A stretch of DNA of 64,000 bases. It comes from CAVYGN01 sp963796325. GTDB taxonomy: Bacteria > Spirochaetota > Brevinematia > Brevinematales > JAOACQ01. Below, piece by piece: positions 16,028 to 24,180 of this stretch; position 1 is the first letter of the stretch; every line of letters begins with the position of its first letter. The notes beneath the pieces were generated by a model. That model was not told the origin of the DNA, searched no databases, and was given only the letters and a program-made list of their open reading frames with translations. Made by a program: the position numbers and the translations under genes. The stretch lies in assembly GCA_963796325.1 (NCBI GenBank), contig CAWCLF010000001.1, positions 2,542,001 to 2,606,000 on the forward strand. The letters run 5' to 3'.

Positions 16028-16117
16028 GTAAGTTCTCAAGACGATGTCTCACAGGAGCGCCCAAAAATCATAATTGGGAAAAAATTAAAAATCAATTAAT
16101 GCAGTGAGAGGGGGCTT

Positions 16118-17404
16118 TCAAATTTTGATCCACAACAGCTCGTCCCAGTCGGTCGTGTAGCGGCGGGAAAGGTAGCTGCGCCTCATGGCCCACTGATCCG
16201 CCCTGCCCTTCCCGCCGATTGAAAGGGCCTGTCTTCCGAAACGCGAGTTTATCCTGTCCACGGCCTTCATCAGGCTCGTTTCCTTATCGATCTTCGCGGT
16301 ATCGCTGAAAAGGAGGCCTTCCCGCCGGGATTCCGGCACCAGTTCCGCAAAGACCACTCCTGTTTTCTTGTAACGGTAACCCTGCCTGTAAATCTTCCGA
16401 AGCAGGTCCACCGCCGTAGAAACCAGGTCGGGGGTATAGGAGGTGGGATCGGATAGCTTCCCGGTGATCGTATTGTTGTACTGTTTTTCGTTTTCTTTAA
16501 ACCGGTTCGTAGCGATAAACACCTGCAATACCGATACGAGGGATTTCTGCCTCCGGAGCTTCAATGCAGCGCGTCCTGTGTAATCGGCGAGAGCTTCGGC
16601 AAGAGTATCGAAATCTTCGACGGGGGTTCCGAACGACCTCGAGGTAACTATCTGTTTCCTGTCCGCCCTGACCTTTTCGAGCGGAATGCATGATATGCCG
16701 CGGAGTTCCCAGACCGTCCGCAGGCCGACTATTCCGCCGAGGTTCTTCCTTACCCAGGCGTCGTCGAGGCGTGAAAGACCGAGGGCCGTTTTAATTCCCC
16801 TTTTCCTCAGCTTGGCCGCATTTTGAAAACCGATGCCCCATACGTCTTCGACGGCCGTATTCTGAAGGAAAGGGGAGGCGTCAGGCACCGATAAGAGATC
16901 GAGGACCCCTCCGAACTCCTTTCTTTTCTTGGCGAAACGGTTAGCAACCTTTGCCAGTGTTTTTGTCCCCGCTATCCCCACGGAAACCGGTATTCCGGTC
17001 CATTTTATTACGGTTCCCCTTATCAGGCGGCCGTAATCTCCGAATTTTGAAGTTATTCCGTCAAAGCGCATGAATGCTTCGTCTATCGAATAATATTCGA
17101 CTTCGGGTGAAAATCCCCCGATCACGTCCATGACCCTCATGGACATGTCACCGTACAGCGAGTAATTTGACGAGAAAACCGCCACTCCCTTTGTTCTGAC
17201 CAGGTTCTGCACCTGGAAAATCGGAGTGCCTATCTTTAAACCAAGGGCCTTAGCCTCGTTCGACAGTGCGACGACGCATCCGTCGTTATTGGAGAGGACG
17301 ACAACCGGCCTGTTTTTAAGTCCCGGGTTGAATACCCGCTCGCATGACGCATAAAAATTATTGCAGTCGACAAGTGCAAAAACCCTCTTCACGGTCCTAT
17401 CCAT
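16118..17404 (-). CDS. umuC: UmuC-type Y-family DNA polymerase (Pol V catalytic subunit)
   Basis: 428 aa from ATG 17402-17404, close to the usual UmuC length. VDCNNFYASCERVF (Asp13) and YYSIDEAFM (Asp108-Glu109) are the catalytic carboxylates of the palm. VSVGIAGTKTLAKVANRFAK is a fingers/palm motif. A helix-hairpin-helix thumb region (VEDVWGIGFQNAAKLRKRGI) and the little-finger and UmuC C-terminal domains follow. A longer in-frame extension to 17632 overlaps the SRAP gene and is not supported. The start overlaps the SRAP stop by 8 nt. The enzyme copies damaged DNA together with processed UmuD. Confidence 0.92.
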   Translation of the reverse strand: MDRTVKRVFALVDCNNFYASCERVFNPGLKNRPVVVLSNNDGCVVALSNEAKALGLKIGTPIFQVQNLVRTKGVAVFSSNYSLYGDMSMRVMDVIGGFSPEVEYYSIDEAFMRFDGITSKFGDYGRLIRGTVIKWTGIPVSVGIAGTKTLAKVANRFAKKRKEFGGVLDLLSVPDASPFLQNTAVEDVWGIGFQNAAKLRKRGIKTALGLSRLDDAWVRKNLGGIVGLRTVWELRGISCIPLEKVRADRKQIVTSRSFGTPVEDFDTLAEALADYTGRAALKLRRQKSLVSVLQVFIATNRFKENEKQYNNTITGKLSDPTSYTPDLVSTAVDLLRKIYRQGYRYKKTGVVFAELVPESRREGLLFSDTAKIDKETSLMKAVDRINSRFGRQALSIGGKGRADQWAMRRSYLSRRYTTDWDELLWIKI

Positions 17405-18089
17405 TGGGAACCTGTCCTGTAATGTTCTGTTTTGTAAGAAAATGTCCTGTTTTTTTAATACAGTCGGATTCTTTATATTTGGAAGAATTGCATCTTTCCG
17501 AAACCCGGTAAGCTTCCATCTCCTCCGAAGAAAAGGGAGCGAGCAATGAAAGGATCCTCTCCCTGTCGAAATGCCCGTTGTCGAGCCATTCCTCCCATAA
17601 GCTTCCCGGAAGGATAACAGGCATCCTGTCATGGATGAGCGACATGAGTTCGTTCGCAGAAGTCGTTATAATGGCGCATGATCTTATTTCCATTTCACTG
17701 TTCCAGATGCCTGCGAACGCGAAGGGTTCGCCGTTCTTCATTCGGAAAAAATAAGGGGTCTTTATATCCATGTCCCTTTTCCATTCGTAAAATCCGTCCG
17801 CAGGGATAAGGCACCTGTAACTTTCGAGGTTTTGTGCGAATGTATCTTTTTTCCTGAGATTATCATCGCGTATGTTTATTAGCGAATATTTCCCCCCGGC
17901 AGACCATGGGGTGACAAGGCCCCAGCGCATCTGGATAAGCGATCTATCATGCCCGCCTACCACGGTGTAAACGGTATCGGTCGGGGCCGCGTTATATAGG
18001 AGAGGCAGCTCCGGAGCACCGGGGCCTTTCCTGCCGATGCCGAATTTATCCGGTATCGACGGCGAAAACTGGGCAAACCGTCCGCACAT
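17397..18089 (-). CDS. SOS response-associated peptidase (SRAP, YedK/HMCES family)
   Basis: 230 aa. It begins MCGRF, leaving Cys2 as the N-terminal residue that forms the thiazolidine crosslink to abasic sites. Further family motifs are NAAPTDTV, MRWGLVTPW, NIRDD, CLIPADGFYEW and IHDRMPVIL (catalytic His). NIRDD replaces the commoner N-x-R-x-E, with an acidic residue kept. The protein shields abasic sites in single-stranded DNA. It lies between umuD (12 nt upstream) and umuC (8-nt overlap), so AP-site protection and translesion synthesis are made from one transcript. Confidence 0.92.
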   Translation of the reverse strand: MCGRFAQFSPSIPDKFGIGRKGPGAPELPLLYNAAPTDTVYTVVGGHDRSLIQMRWGLVTPWSAGGKYSLINIRDDNLRKKDTFAQNLESYRCLIPADGFYEWKRDMDIKTPYFFRMKNGEPFAFAGIWNSEMEIRSCAIITTSANELMSLIHDRMPVILPGSLWEEWLDNGHFDRERILSLLAPFSSEEMEAYRVSERCNSSKYKESDCIKKTGHFLTKQNITGQVPNG

Positions 18090-18101
18090 AAATCTTTCCC
18101 C

Positions 18102-18569
18102 TTACACCGGGTCCTTCAGGATCTTCGTCACCACGCCCCATATCTCGAATTCCATTTCCTCTTTAATCTCGATCTCGGTGTATTTTTCGTTTTCAGGAAC
18201 CAGGTAATACTTTCCATTCCTGATAACCAGCCTTTTTACAGTGAATTCACCGTTCAAAACGGCAACTATAATACTGAAATTCGCCGCATTCAGACTCCTG
18301 TCCACTATCAGCATGTCTCCGGTGTCGATGCCTGCCCGTATCATCGAGTCGCCCATTACCCTGACAAAAAAAGTTGCTGAAGGATGGCTTATGAGATATT
18401 CGTTCAGATCCAGCCTCGATTCTATGTAATCTTCAGCAGGCGAAGGAAATCCGGCGGAAATTTTTGTCTGGTAAAGGGGAAGCTCCACCATCGACGCCGC
18501 TCCGGCCGCATATATTGCGGATATATTCTCGGCATTGATCTTTTTCCCCGCGGCTTTAGCACCTTTCAT
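18102..18569 (-). CDS. umuD: UmuD-like self-cleaving protein (LexA/UmuD peptidase S24)
   Basis: 155 aa from the ATG at 18567-18569. The predicted autocleavage site Ala39-Gly40 sits in ISAGFPSPAEDY, the hallmark of UmuD. Ser75 (VMGDSMIRAG) and Lys112 (GEFTVKRL) form the catalytic dyad. There is no helix-turn-helix, so it is not a LexA repressor. Upstream TTG and ATG codons extend the frame to 18596, but the AGGGGG Shine-Dalgarno is too close to those starts. It is the first gene of umuD-SRAP-umuC and its promoter is at 18610-18637. I see no clear LexA box, so the mode of SOS control is open. Confidence 0.88.
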   Translation of the reverse strand: MKGAKAAGKKINAENISAIYAAGAASMVELPLYQTKISAGFPSPAEDYIESRLDLNEYLISHPSATFFVRVMGDSMIRAGIDTGDMLIVDRSLNAANFSIIVAVLNGEFTVKRLVIRNGKYYLVPENEKYTEIEIKEEMEFEIWGVVTKILKDPV

Positions 18570-18609
18570 AACAGGAAACATCCCCCTGTAAAACAAAAAT
18601 ATATACTAT

Positions 18610-18637
18610 ATTGTAATCAATTTCATCAATATGTCAA
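18610..18637 (-). promoter_or_regulatory. Predicted promoter of the umuD-SRAP-umuC operon
   Basis: Minus strand TTGACA (18632-18637), 16-bp spacer and TACAAT (18610-18615). The spacer and flank contain the repeated words ATTGAT and TATA, which could hold an operator. No known SOS box was recognised. Confidence 0.65.
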
Positions 18638-18669
18638 AATAAGATTTCAGGGCCGTCCATCGCGACTCA

Positions 18670-18698
18670 TTGACTTAATTGCATCCGGATTTTAAAAT
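18670..18698 (+). promoter_or_regulatory. Predicted promoter of the membrane LuxR-type regulator; implies a leaderless mRNA
   Basis: TTGACT (18670-18675), 17 bp and TAAAAT (18693-18698). The expected start of transcription, about 7 nt downstream, coincides with the ATG at 18705. No Shine-Dalgarno precedes that ATG. Confidence 0.55.
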
Positions 18699-18704
18699 TA
18701 TGCA

Positions 18705-19658
18705 ATGAATCAGGTGTTTATTTTATTTTCAATAATTTCCTACTGCATAGGTTTTATTGCGCTTGTCCTTTCGATTGCTTTTTATTATAAATGGAAAAAT
18801 AAATTATTCCTTTATCTATTCATACTTGAAGCATCGCTGACTTTAATGCTTTTCGAAGGGACGGTCCAGGCCTATTTTTCGGAAAAGAACATAGATTTAT
18901 TCATAGATCTTTTTTTGATCAATTTCGATACCCTGGGCTGTATCGGAATTATATTTTCAGCGCCTGCGATATATTACAATTTATCCGGGCGTGACGGCGC
19001 AGGTTTTACCCGGTTTATTTTCAATGGCATGGCCCTGCTGTTAATCATAATCATCCCTGTGCTCTTCACCCTGCAGCCCTTTCTGTTCACCCCCAATATC
19101 CTGAAAGATATCCTGTATTCGCTGTCAAAGACTGCTGATGTGATAGCCCTTTTCACATTCATGCTCTTTTCGATATCGATGCTTTTTAAACTCGGGACTA
19201 TCGAAAACGAGTCCGTGCGCAAATATGTCAGGGCGATCATCATACTCTTTTATATTTTATTTCCGGGCCTTTTCATCGACTCTTTCCCGGCATTGTACAG
19301 GGCTGTATATGTTGAGAAACTTCACCTGCCTGAAGGTTTCGCGGCTTCATCAATAATTTATTTTTTCGGGAACCTCGTCTCATTATTCTATTTCAGAAAA
19401 TTCATCATTTCAAGGTTCGGGATAAAGGACGAACATTATATTCCCGATTCTTTTGTAAGGAATTTCGGCATAACGGACCGTGAAAAGGAAATAATCCTTT
19501 TCCTGCTCAAGAATTACAATTACAACGAAATCAGCGTCAATCTGCTGATATCGAAGAGGACGGTCGAAAAGCATATTCATAACATATATAAGAAGATAAA
19601 TATCAATAACAGGGACAAGCTCCTTTTACTCCTGAAAACGGACAATGCCCATCATTAA
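18705..19658 (+). CDS. Membrane-anchored LuxR-family transcriptional regulator
   Basis: 317 aa. The N-terminal two thirds (residues 1-230) contain about seven hydrophobic helices. The C-terminal about 65 residues are a LuxR-type helix-turn-helix (FGITDREKEIILFLLKNY, ISVNLLISKRTVEKHIHNIY, then KINI-NNRDKLLLLL). This 7TM-plus-HTH layout suggests direct sensing of a membrane or external signal by a DNA-binding protein with no separate kinase. No catalytic motif is visible in the membrane part. It is divergent from umuD and upstream of the OmpA lipoprotein gene, a possible target (inference). The start lacks a Shine-Dalgarno. Confidence 0.85.
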   Translation: MNQVFILFSIISYCIGFIALVLSIAFYYKWKNKLFLYLFILEASLTLMLFEGTVQAYFSEKNIDLFIDLFLINFDTLGCIGIIFSAPAIYYNLSGRDGAGFTRFIFNGMALLLIIIIPVLFTLQPFLFTPNILKDILYSLSKTADVIALFTFMLFSISMLFKLGTIENESVRKYVRAIIILFYILFPGLFIDSFPALYRAVYVEKLHLPEGFAASSIIYFFGNLVSLFYFRKFIISRFGIKDEHYIPDSFVRNFGITDREKEIILFLLKNYNYNEISVNLLISKRTVEKHIHNIYKKININNRDKLLLLLKTDNAHH

Positions 19659-19683
19659 CCCCGATACGGCGGCGGAAACAGGG

Positions 19684-19712
19684 TTGACTCTTTATAAAAA
19701 TATGATTATTTT
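19684..19712 (+). promoter_or_regulatory. Possible promoter of the OmpA-family lipoprotein gene
   Basis: TTGACT (19684-19689), 17 bp and TATTTT (19707-19712) lie in the 203-nt gap before the OmpA-like gene. The -10 is weak. Confidence 0.35.
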
Positions 19713-19861
19713 AATTCATTCGGCCGGAGGGATCATATACCGTTTTTTCTATGATTATCGCAGGCGGCAGGGTTATTCCCCGGCAGTAAAAATCCTTGGA
19801 AAATTTAAAAATAATCCGGGATGGTATTATAATAACTTTTGATTGAATTTATGGAGGTATT

Positions 19862-20953
19862 ATGAATGCTTTTAGAAAATTAATTTTCATTTCGGCTTTT
19901 ATTCCGATTCTCGCCGGGTGCGGCATGACGGTTGTTAAAAGCGACGATCTGACGAAGCTCCAGACAGATTATTCAAACCAGATATCTCAAATACAGGGGC
20001 TCCAGGGCGACCTCCAGCTGCAGAAAGAACAGAACAGCTCCCTGTCAACCGAGAACGCAGACCTTAAAAACCTGGTCAATACGACGAAGGGTAAACTCGG
20101 AAGCCAGATCGAAACTATGAAATCGGACAACAGCAATCTCACAATGGAAAACCAGAATCTGCAGAAGGACCTCCTCCTTCAGAAAAGCCAGGTATCGAGC
20201 CTGCAGGATGCGAGGGACGCACTGCAGAAACAGGTAGATTCGATTTCCTCGGAATTGACCAATCTGAAAAATACCGTGGATTCGACCAAAGGCAGCCTGG
20301 GAAGCCAGATCGAAAGCCTGAAAGCGGAGATTAAGAAAAGGGACGACTCCCTTCTTTCGCTTACACAGGATATTTCCAACAAGGACAATGAAATCGCTTC
20401 ATTGAGGCATGATATCAAGGATATTTCCGCCGAAAAGGACAAGCTGCTCACGGAAAAGGACATCGAGATGTCCAACCTTGCTATGACGTCGAGCAACCTT
20501 ATAAAGCAGATGCAGTCTGAGATCAACACCGGCGACCTTAAAATCCAGCAGCTGGGCGACGAACTCAATATCGATTTCAAGGATAAGATCTTCTTCGACC
20601 TGGGCAGCGCGGATATCAAGCCGAACGGGAAGAAGGCGCTGAACGATCTTGTGAACGTACTTAAAAACATAAAGGACAAGCAGATAAGAGTTGAAGGTTA
20701 TACGGACAACGTCCCTATCTCCGACCAGTACCGCTGGAAATTCCCGTCGAACTGGGAACTTTCGACATTAAGGGCGACTACTATCGTCCGCTACCTCCAG
20801 TCCAGGGGGATAGATCCGGCACTTATGAAAGCCACGGGATACGGCGAATTCAACCCGATTGTTCCCAACGATAATGAGGCGGACAGGGCTCAGAACAGGA
20901 GGATTGTAATCCTCCTTGTCCCTCTCGATGTAAGGGCGCGGTTCAGAAAATAA
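19862..20953 (+). CDS. OmpA-family outer-membrane lipoprotein with coiled-coil stalk
   Basis: 363 aa. Signal peptide with lipobox ILAGC (lipidated Cys20). Residues about 30-230 are a long coiled coil rich in Q/N/S/L, containing a repeated unit (NLKNTVDSTKGSLGSQIES and a close earlier variant with NTTKGKLGSQIET). The C-terminal OmpA/MotB-like peptidoglycan-binding domain (about 235-358) has VEGYTDNVPI, WELSTLRATTIVRYL and GYGEFNPIVPN-AQNRRIVI. It probably tethers the outer membrane to the cell wall. A GGAGG Shine-Dalgarno precedes the ATG and a strong hairpin follows the stop. Confidence 0.92.
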   Translation: MNAFRKLIFISAFIPILAGCGMTVVKSDDLTKLQTDYSNQISQIQGLQGDLQLQKEQNSSLSTENADLKNLVNTTKGKLGSQIETMKSDNSNLTMENQNLQKDLLLQKSQVSSLQDARDALQKQVDSISSELTNLKNTVDSTKGSLGSQIESLKAEIKKRDDSLLSLTQDISNKDNEIASLRHDIKDISAEKDKLLTEKDIEMSNLAMTSSNLIKQMQSEINTGDLKIQQLGDELNIDFKDKIFFDLGSADIKPNGKKALNDLVNVLKNIKDKQIRVEGYTDNVPISDQYRWKFPSNWELSTLRATTIVRYLQSRGIDPALMKATGYGEFNPIVPNDNEADRAQNRRIVILLVPLDVRARFRK

Positions 20954-20961
20954 TCCGGGCT

Positions 20962-20991
20962 AAGCCGGCATTCATTGACGACTGCCGGCTT
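20962..20991. terminator. Bidirectional hairpin terminator
   Basis: AAGCCGGCA (20962-20970) and TGCCGGCTT (20983-20991) form a perfect 9-bp GC-rich stem between two convergent genes. Confidence 0.7.
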
Positions 20992-20999
20992 GGGCTCTA

Positions 21000-21755
21000 T
21001 TAATGGTCTTTCTGTTTAACATGACCGCTGTTATGCCCGCTATTATGTCCGCTTTCATGAGCCGGATTATTCTCCCTGGGAGCCACCTTGTTATTCTCTC
21101 TTGAATTTTCAACTCTGTTATTCGGACCGGGTCTTACATAAGAATTCCTGTTCCATCCATGGCTCCCCCAATAATGCGTCCTGTCCCATTCCTGCCAGTG
21201 TGTTCTCACGTCCCCGTAACCTACCCTGGGCCCGTTGACGACGCCTTCCCTCCATCTTCCGGGAAGATGCGTGACATTGTAGGGTACGTACCCGGGATTG
21301 ATAACTACCCAGCCGTTATTGTATATTGTAGACCTGTACCAGTACCCATGCCATGGCCTCCACCAGAATCCGCCGTAATAAAAGCAGTCGTATCCGTCAT
21401 AAGTATAATAGTAGACATAAGTGTTGGGTATTACCACTACGTCCGGTTCGGCCGCTATGACTGTCGTCGTGGTATCGGCGATTACCGGTGCGTCCGTAAC
21501 TACGCTCGCCGTGGAAGATGAAGAGGTCAGATCGATCTGGTCTCCCGACTCGGCGTCGAAAGCCGACTTTATGTCGCCCATCTTGATCGTGATAGACTGT
21601 CCGTTCGTGTCCTCGATATAAACTTCTTCCGTGGTTTTACCGAGCAGGTTGCCCTTTATTACGGAACCGTCGTTCAATATAACATTCACGTCCTTTGCAT
21701 GTACAAGAGCAAAGGCAAAGAAAGCAAGTATCAAAGCCAGGAAAACTTTCTTCAT
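21000..21755 (-). CDS. Secreted Tyr/Trp/Gly-rich protein with N-terminal DGSVIKG-type domain
   Basis: 251 aa. A clear signal peptide (cleavage after LVHA) is followed by a small beta-rich domain (VNVILNDGSVIKGNLLG and SITIKMGDIKSA), like the Sm/SH3-type fold that many exported proteins use for a regulatory or binding role. Next come a Ser/Thr linker, a Tyr/Trp/Gly-rich segment (FYYGGFWWRPWHGYWY, about residue 125-140) and a hydrophilic C-terminal tail with three SGHN/SGHV units and many His and Asn. Function is unknown; extracytoplasmic, possibly surface or metal-binding. GGGAGGAATT precedes the ATG. Confidence 0.72.
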   Translation of the reverse strand: MKKVFLALILAFFAFALVHAKDVNVILNDGSVIKGNLLGKTTEEVYIEDTNGQSITIKMGDIKSAFDAESGDQIDLTSSSSTASVVTDAPVIADTTTTVIAAEPDVVVIPNTYVYYYTYDGYDCFYYGGFWWRPWHGYWYRSTIYNNGWVVINPGYVPYNVTHLPGRWREGVVNGPRVGYGDVRTHWQEWDRTHYWGSHGWNRNSYVRPGPNNRVENSRENNKVAPRENNPAHESGHNSGHNSGHVKQKDH

Positions 21756-21801
21756 AATTCCTCCCTTATTGAATATTCTTTATTGAAGAATTCATATATT
21801 T

Positions 21802-21830
21802 AGTATACATATGATAACGATAAATTTCAA
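21802..21830 (-). promoter_or_regulatory. Predicted promoter of the secreted Tyr/Trp/Gly-rich protein gene
   Basis: Minus strand TTGAAA (21825-21830), 17 bp and TATACT (21802-21807), about 50 bp from the ATG. A short inverted repeat (GAATATTC...GAATTC) lies between promoter and Shine-Dalgarno. Confidence 0.6.
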
Positions 21831-22006
21831 GCTGTAAAAGACATGACCGCCGGTAATATTCGGATTTTTCCATTGTCATATGTATTAAGGATAAATTTTT
21901 GCCGAAAGATCCGTAATTCAGTAAAAATCTTTCGAGGTTTAAACGTTCCGAATGCAAATTCAGGGAAAATATATTAAAATAAGCAATACTCTGCAAGTAT
22001 GCAGGG

Positions 22007-22031
22007 TATTCTTGAGTTATTGGAACCGCCC
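22007..22031 (+). repeat. 25-bp dispersed repeat, copy 2
   Basis: It begins TATTCTTGAG and ends GAACCGCCC, matching 22 of 25 bases of 2235-2259. Both copies lie in AT-rich gaps just upstream of rightward genes. Confidence 0.45.
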
Positions 22032-22084
22032 GTATACAATTTAACAGTTCGTTCCGGACCTCTTCAAACAAAAGGCGGGAAACG

Positions 22085-22984
22085 ATGAACGATCTTTATT
22101 TATTCAAGAATTCCGAAGGAAAACAAAGATATTACCGCATATACGATGAAACCCTTAAGAACTGGCCTGTTCCCTTCAAAGAACATTACGTCGATACTTC
22201 ATTCGGCGATACATATGTAATCGAATGCGGAAAAAAAGACGGCGAGCCCGCCGTATTCATGCATGGACTTATGGACAGCTCCGCAAGCTGGATCGAAAAC
22301 GTGAAGGAGATCGGCTCTAAATACAGGCTGATACTGATAGACAGCATAATCGACACCGGTAAAAGCAGGCCGGAAAAGCTGCCGTCAGGCATTAAAGAAC
22401 TTACCCGCTGGTTTAAGAAAGTAATCGACAGGCTTTATTTACGGAATATCCATCTTATCGGGCATTCGTACGGGGGCTTTATTTCCTTTAAAGTAGCATG
22501 CGCCCTCCCCGAAAGGATCGGCAAACTCGTTCTCCTGGCACCCGCCGGAGTTTTCGGCAATTTCAGCATTAAATATCTCCTGAAAAGCGGTTTATCGAAC
22601 TTCCTCTTTCCCGGCGAAAGCTCGATCGATAAAATAATAGAACTTTCCGTCGCGCCGTCAAACCGCTGTCTTGTCAGCCATCCGGTCATGAGGCAATCCA
22701 AGGCGGCCGCAGTAAACTCGAGATGGTATCTTCCTGTCCTGCCTGTATTTACAGGAGCAGGAAAATTAAAAAAATACCGGAAACCTGTTTTGCTGTTAGC
22801 CGGAGAATTCGACTGGCTTTTCAATATAAGAAATATAGTCCGGAACGCGGAAAAGTACATGCCGGGCATCCGGATTTTTATTATTAAAGACGCCGGGCAT
22901 ATGCTTCATCTTGAAAAAAGCGGAGAAGTAAACGATAATATACTGAAATTTCTGGAAAGTGGTCCTGCGACTTCCGACTGTTGA
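22085..22984 (+). CDS. Alpha/beta-hydrolase fold protein
   Basis: 299 aa. AVFMHGLMDSSASW carries the HG oxyanion motif. LIGHSYGGFISFKVA is the nucleophile elbow with catalytic Ser. A C-terminal DAGHMLHLEKSGEVN supplies the catalytic His, and LLAGEFDWLF is the likely acid region. It resembles the MhpC/lipase-esterase branch, and the substrate is unknown. No signal peptide, so cytoplasmic. The last codons and the stop TGA (22982-22984) lie inside a heptanucleotide repeat that runs into the spacer before the aldo/keto reductase gene. The final residues (GPATSDC) are therefore probably repeat-derived. Confidence 0.87.
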   Translation: MNDLYLFKNSEGKQRYYRIYDETLKNWPVPFKEHYVDTSFGDTYVIECGKKDGEPAVFMHGLMDSSASWIENVKEIGSKYRLILIDSIIDTGKSRPEKLPSGIKELTRWFKKVIDRLYLRNIHLIGHSYGGFISFKVACALPERIGKLVLLAPAGVFGNFSIKYLLKSGLSNFLFPGESSIDKIIELSVAPSNRCLVSHPVMRQSKAAAVNSRWYLPVLPVFTGAGKLKKYRKPVLLLAGEFDWLFNIRNIVRNAEKYMPGIRIFIIKDAGHMLHLEKSGEVNDNILKFLESGPATSDC

Positions 22985-23010
22985 CTGTTGACTGTTGACT
23001 GTTGACTGCC
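22969..23010 (+). repeat. Heptanucleotide tandem repeat (GACTGTT)4 with variant flanks
   Basis: Consecutive 7-mers GACTTCC, four exact GACTGTT, then GACTGCC, followed by GACTAAA. The array covers the stop codon of the hydrolase gene and sets the distance to the next gene. Confidence 0.9.
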
Positions 23011-23032
23011 GACTAAATAAGGGGGGTGTAAA

Positions 23033-23953
23033 ATGGTAAAAAAAATTAAGGCCGCAAACGGCGAATTGACCGTTCCCTCGATCGCATTGGGCTGCATGAG
23101 GATCACGGGGATTACCGGGAAGGAAGCCTCATGCCTTGTCAACACTGCGATAGATGAAGGAATCAATTTTTTCGACCATGCCGACGTTTACAGCGACGGT
23201 AAATGTGAAGAGGTTTTTGCACAGGCCGTTAAAATGACGCCGTCGGTGCGCGAAAAACTCGTACTGCAGACAAAATGCGGCATAAGGAAAGGATCGTACG
23301 ATTTCTCGAAAGAGCACATCCTTGAAGCTGTCGGCGGCAGCCTGAAACGTTTGAAAACAGACTATATCGACATCCTGCTTCTTCACCGCCCGGACACGCT
23401 TGTCGAACCCGAGGAAGTGGCTGAAGCCTTTACCATGCTCCATTCCGCCGGGAAAGTGAGATATTTCGGCGTCAGCAATCATAATCCGATGCAGATCGAG
23501 CTTCTGGCCGGGTATCTGAACCATAAAATAATGTTCAATCAGCTCCAGCTCAGCATTACGAACACCGGGATGATCGATTCCGGGCTCAATGTAAACATGC
23601 AGATCGACCGTTCCGTCGACAGGGACGGCAGCATCCTGGAATACTGCCGTTTGAAAAATATAACCATACAGGCATGGTCGCCCTTTCAGTACGGATTTTT
23701 CGAAGGAGTATTTCTGGGCAGCAGCAAGTTCCCGGAATTAAACAAAAAGATCGATAAAATCTCTAAATTGAAGGGAGTGCATGCTGAGGCCGTAGCGATC
23801 GCATGGATACTCAGGCATCCCGCCGGGATGCAGGCCATAGTCGGCACGACAAATGCGTCGAGGCTTAAGAATATCGCAAAGGCTTCGGATATATCATTGT
23901 CACGGCAGGAATGGTATGAAATCTACCTCGCGGCCGGCAACAGCCTCCCTTAG
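23033..23953 (+). CDS. Aldo/keto reductase
   Basis: 306 aa with a complete AKR barrel. The tetrad is visible as Asp and Tyr in FFDHADVYSDG, Lys in LQTKCGIRKG and His in LLHRPDTLVEP. Substrate/NADP features include YFGVSNHNP, IQAWSPFQYGFF and the C-terminal AIVGTTNASRLKNIA. Overall it is most like the YdhF-type oxidoreductase group. It acts in the cytosol on an unknown carbonyl with NADPH. It is 48 nt from the hydrolase, with GGGGGG upstream of the ATG, and is probably cotranscribed. Confidence 0.9.
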   Translation: MVKKIKAANGELTVPSIALGCMRITGITGKEASCLVNTAIDEGINFFDHADVYSDGKCEEVFAQAVKMTPSVREKLVLQTKCGIRKGSYDFSKEHILEAVGGSLKRLKTDYIDILLLHRPDTLVEPEEVAEAFTMLHSAGKVRYFGVSNHNPMQIELLAGYLNHKIMFNQLQLSITNTGMIDSGLNVNMQIDRSVDRDGSILEYCRLKNITIQAWSPFQYGFFEGVFLGSSKFPELNKKIDKISKLKGVHAEAVAIAWILRHPAGMQAIVGTTNASRLKNIAKASDISLSRQEWYEIYLAAGNSLP

Positions 23954-23958
23954 CCTTT

Positions 23959-24180
23959 CTATAACTTGAGCAGTTCGAGAACCTTATAAATAACAACGAC
24001 GGGCCATACGAGCGCTTCGAGAAAACCGGCTACCCCGCCCCAGAATCCCGCTGCATGCTGAATGAAGTAAATTGCGGCCCCGATAATGGTAAGGAAATAT
24101 ACCCCTCCGAAAGCTCCGTTATGCATTCCCTTGCCATGATGATAATGATGCTGCATCTCGGGTTTGTTTTCATTTTCCAT
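23959..24180 (-). CDS. Small His-rich membrane protein
   Basis: 73 aa. A hydrophilic, His-rich N terminus (QHHYHHGKGMHN) is followed by two hydrophobic segments (VYFLTIIGAAIYFI and a helix around residues 50-68, ALVWPVVVIYKVLELL). An excellent Shine-Dalgarno (GGGAGG) precedes the ATG. The aromatic/Gly stretch between the helices recalls small conserved inner-membrane proteins of unknown role. The His cluster could bind a metal (inference). It is convergent with the aldo/keto reductase, 5 nt away. Confidence 0.7.
   Translation of the reverse strand: MENENKPEMQHHYHHGKGMHNGAFGGVYFLTIIGAAIYFIQHAAGFWGGVAGFLEALVWPVVVIYKVLELLKL

Larger units (their letters stand above)
21756..22084. other. AT-rich intergenic region between divergent genes
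   Basis: This 329-nt stretch holds the promoter for the leftward secreted-protein gene (21802-21830) and the second copy of the 25-bp dispersed repeat (22007-22031). A 101-codon leftward frame spans most of it but lacks good start signals and protein-like composition, so I do not call a gene. Confidence 0.5.

Noticed and set aside
19645..19842. 65-codon plus-strand frame
   Set aside because: Lies in the promoter and leader region of the OmpA gene, weak start, not protein-like.
21766..22071. 101-codon minus-strand frame
   Set aside because: AT-rich gap, poor start, overlaps the promoter of the adjacent secreted-protein gene; no motif seen.
22969..23010. CRISPR array
   Set aside because: Units are seven bases with no spacers; it is a simple tandem repeat.
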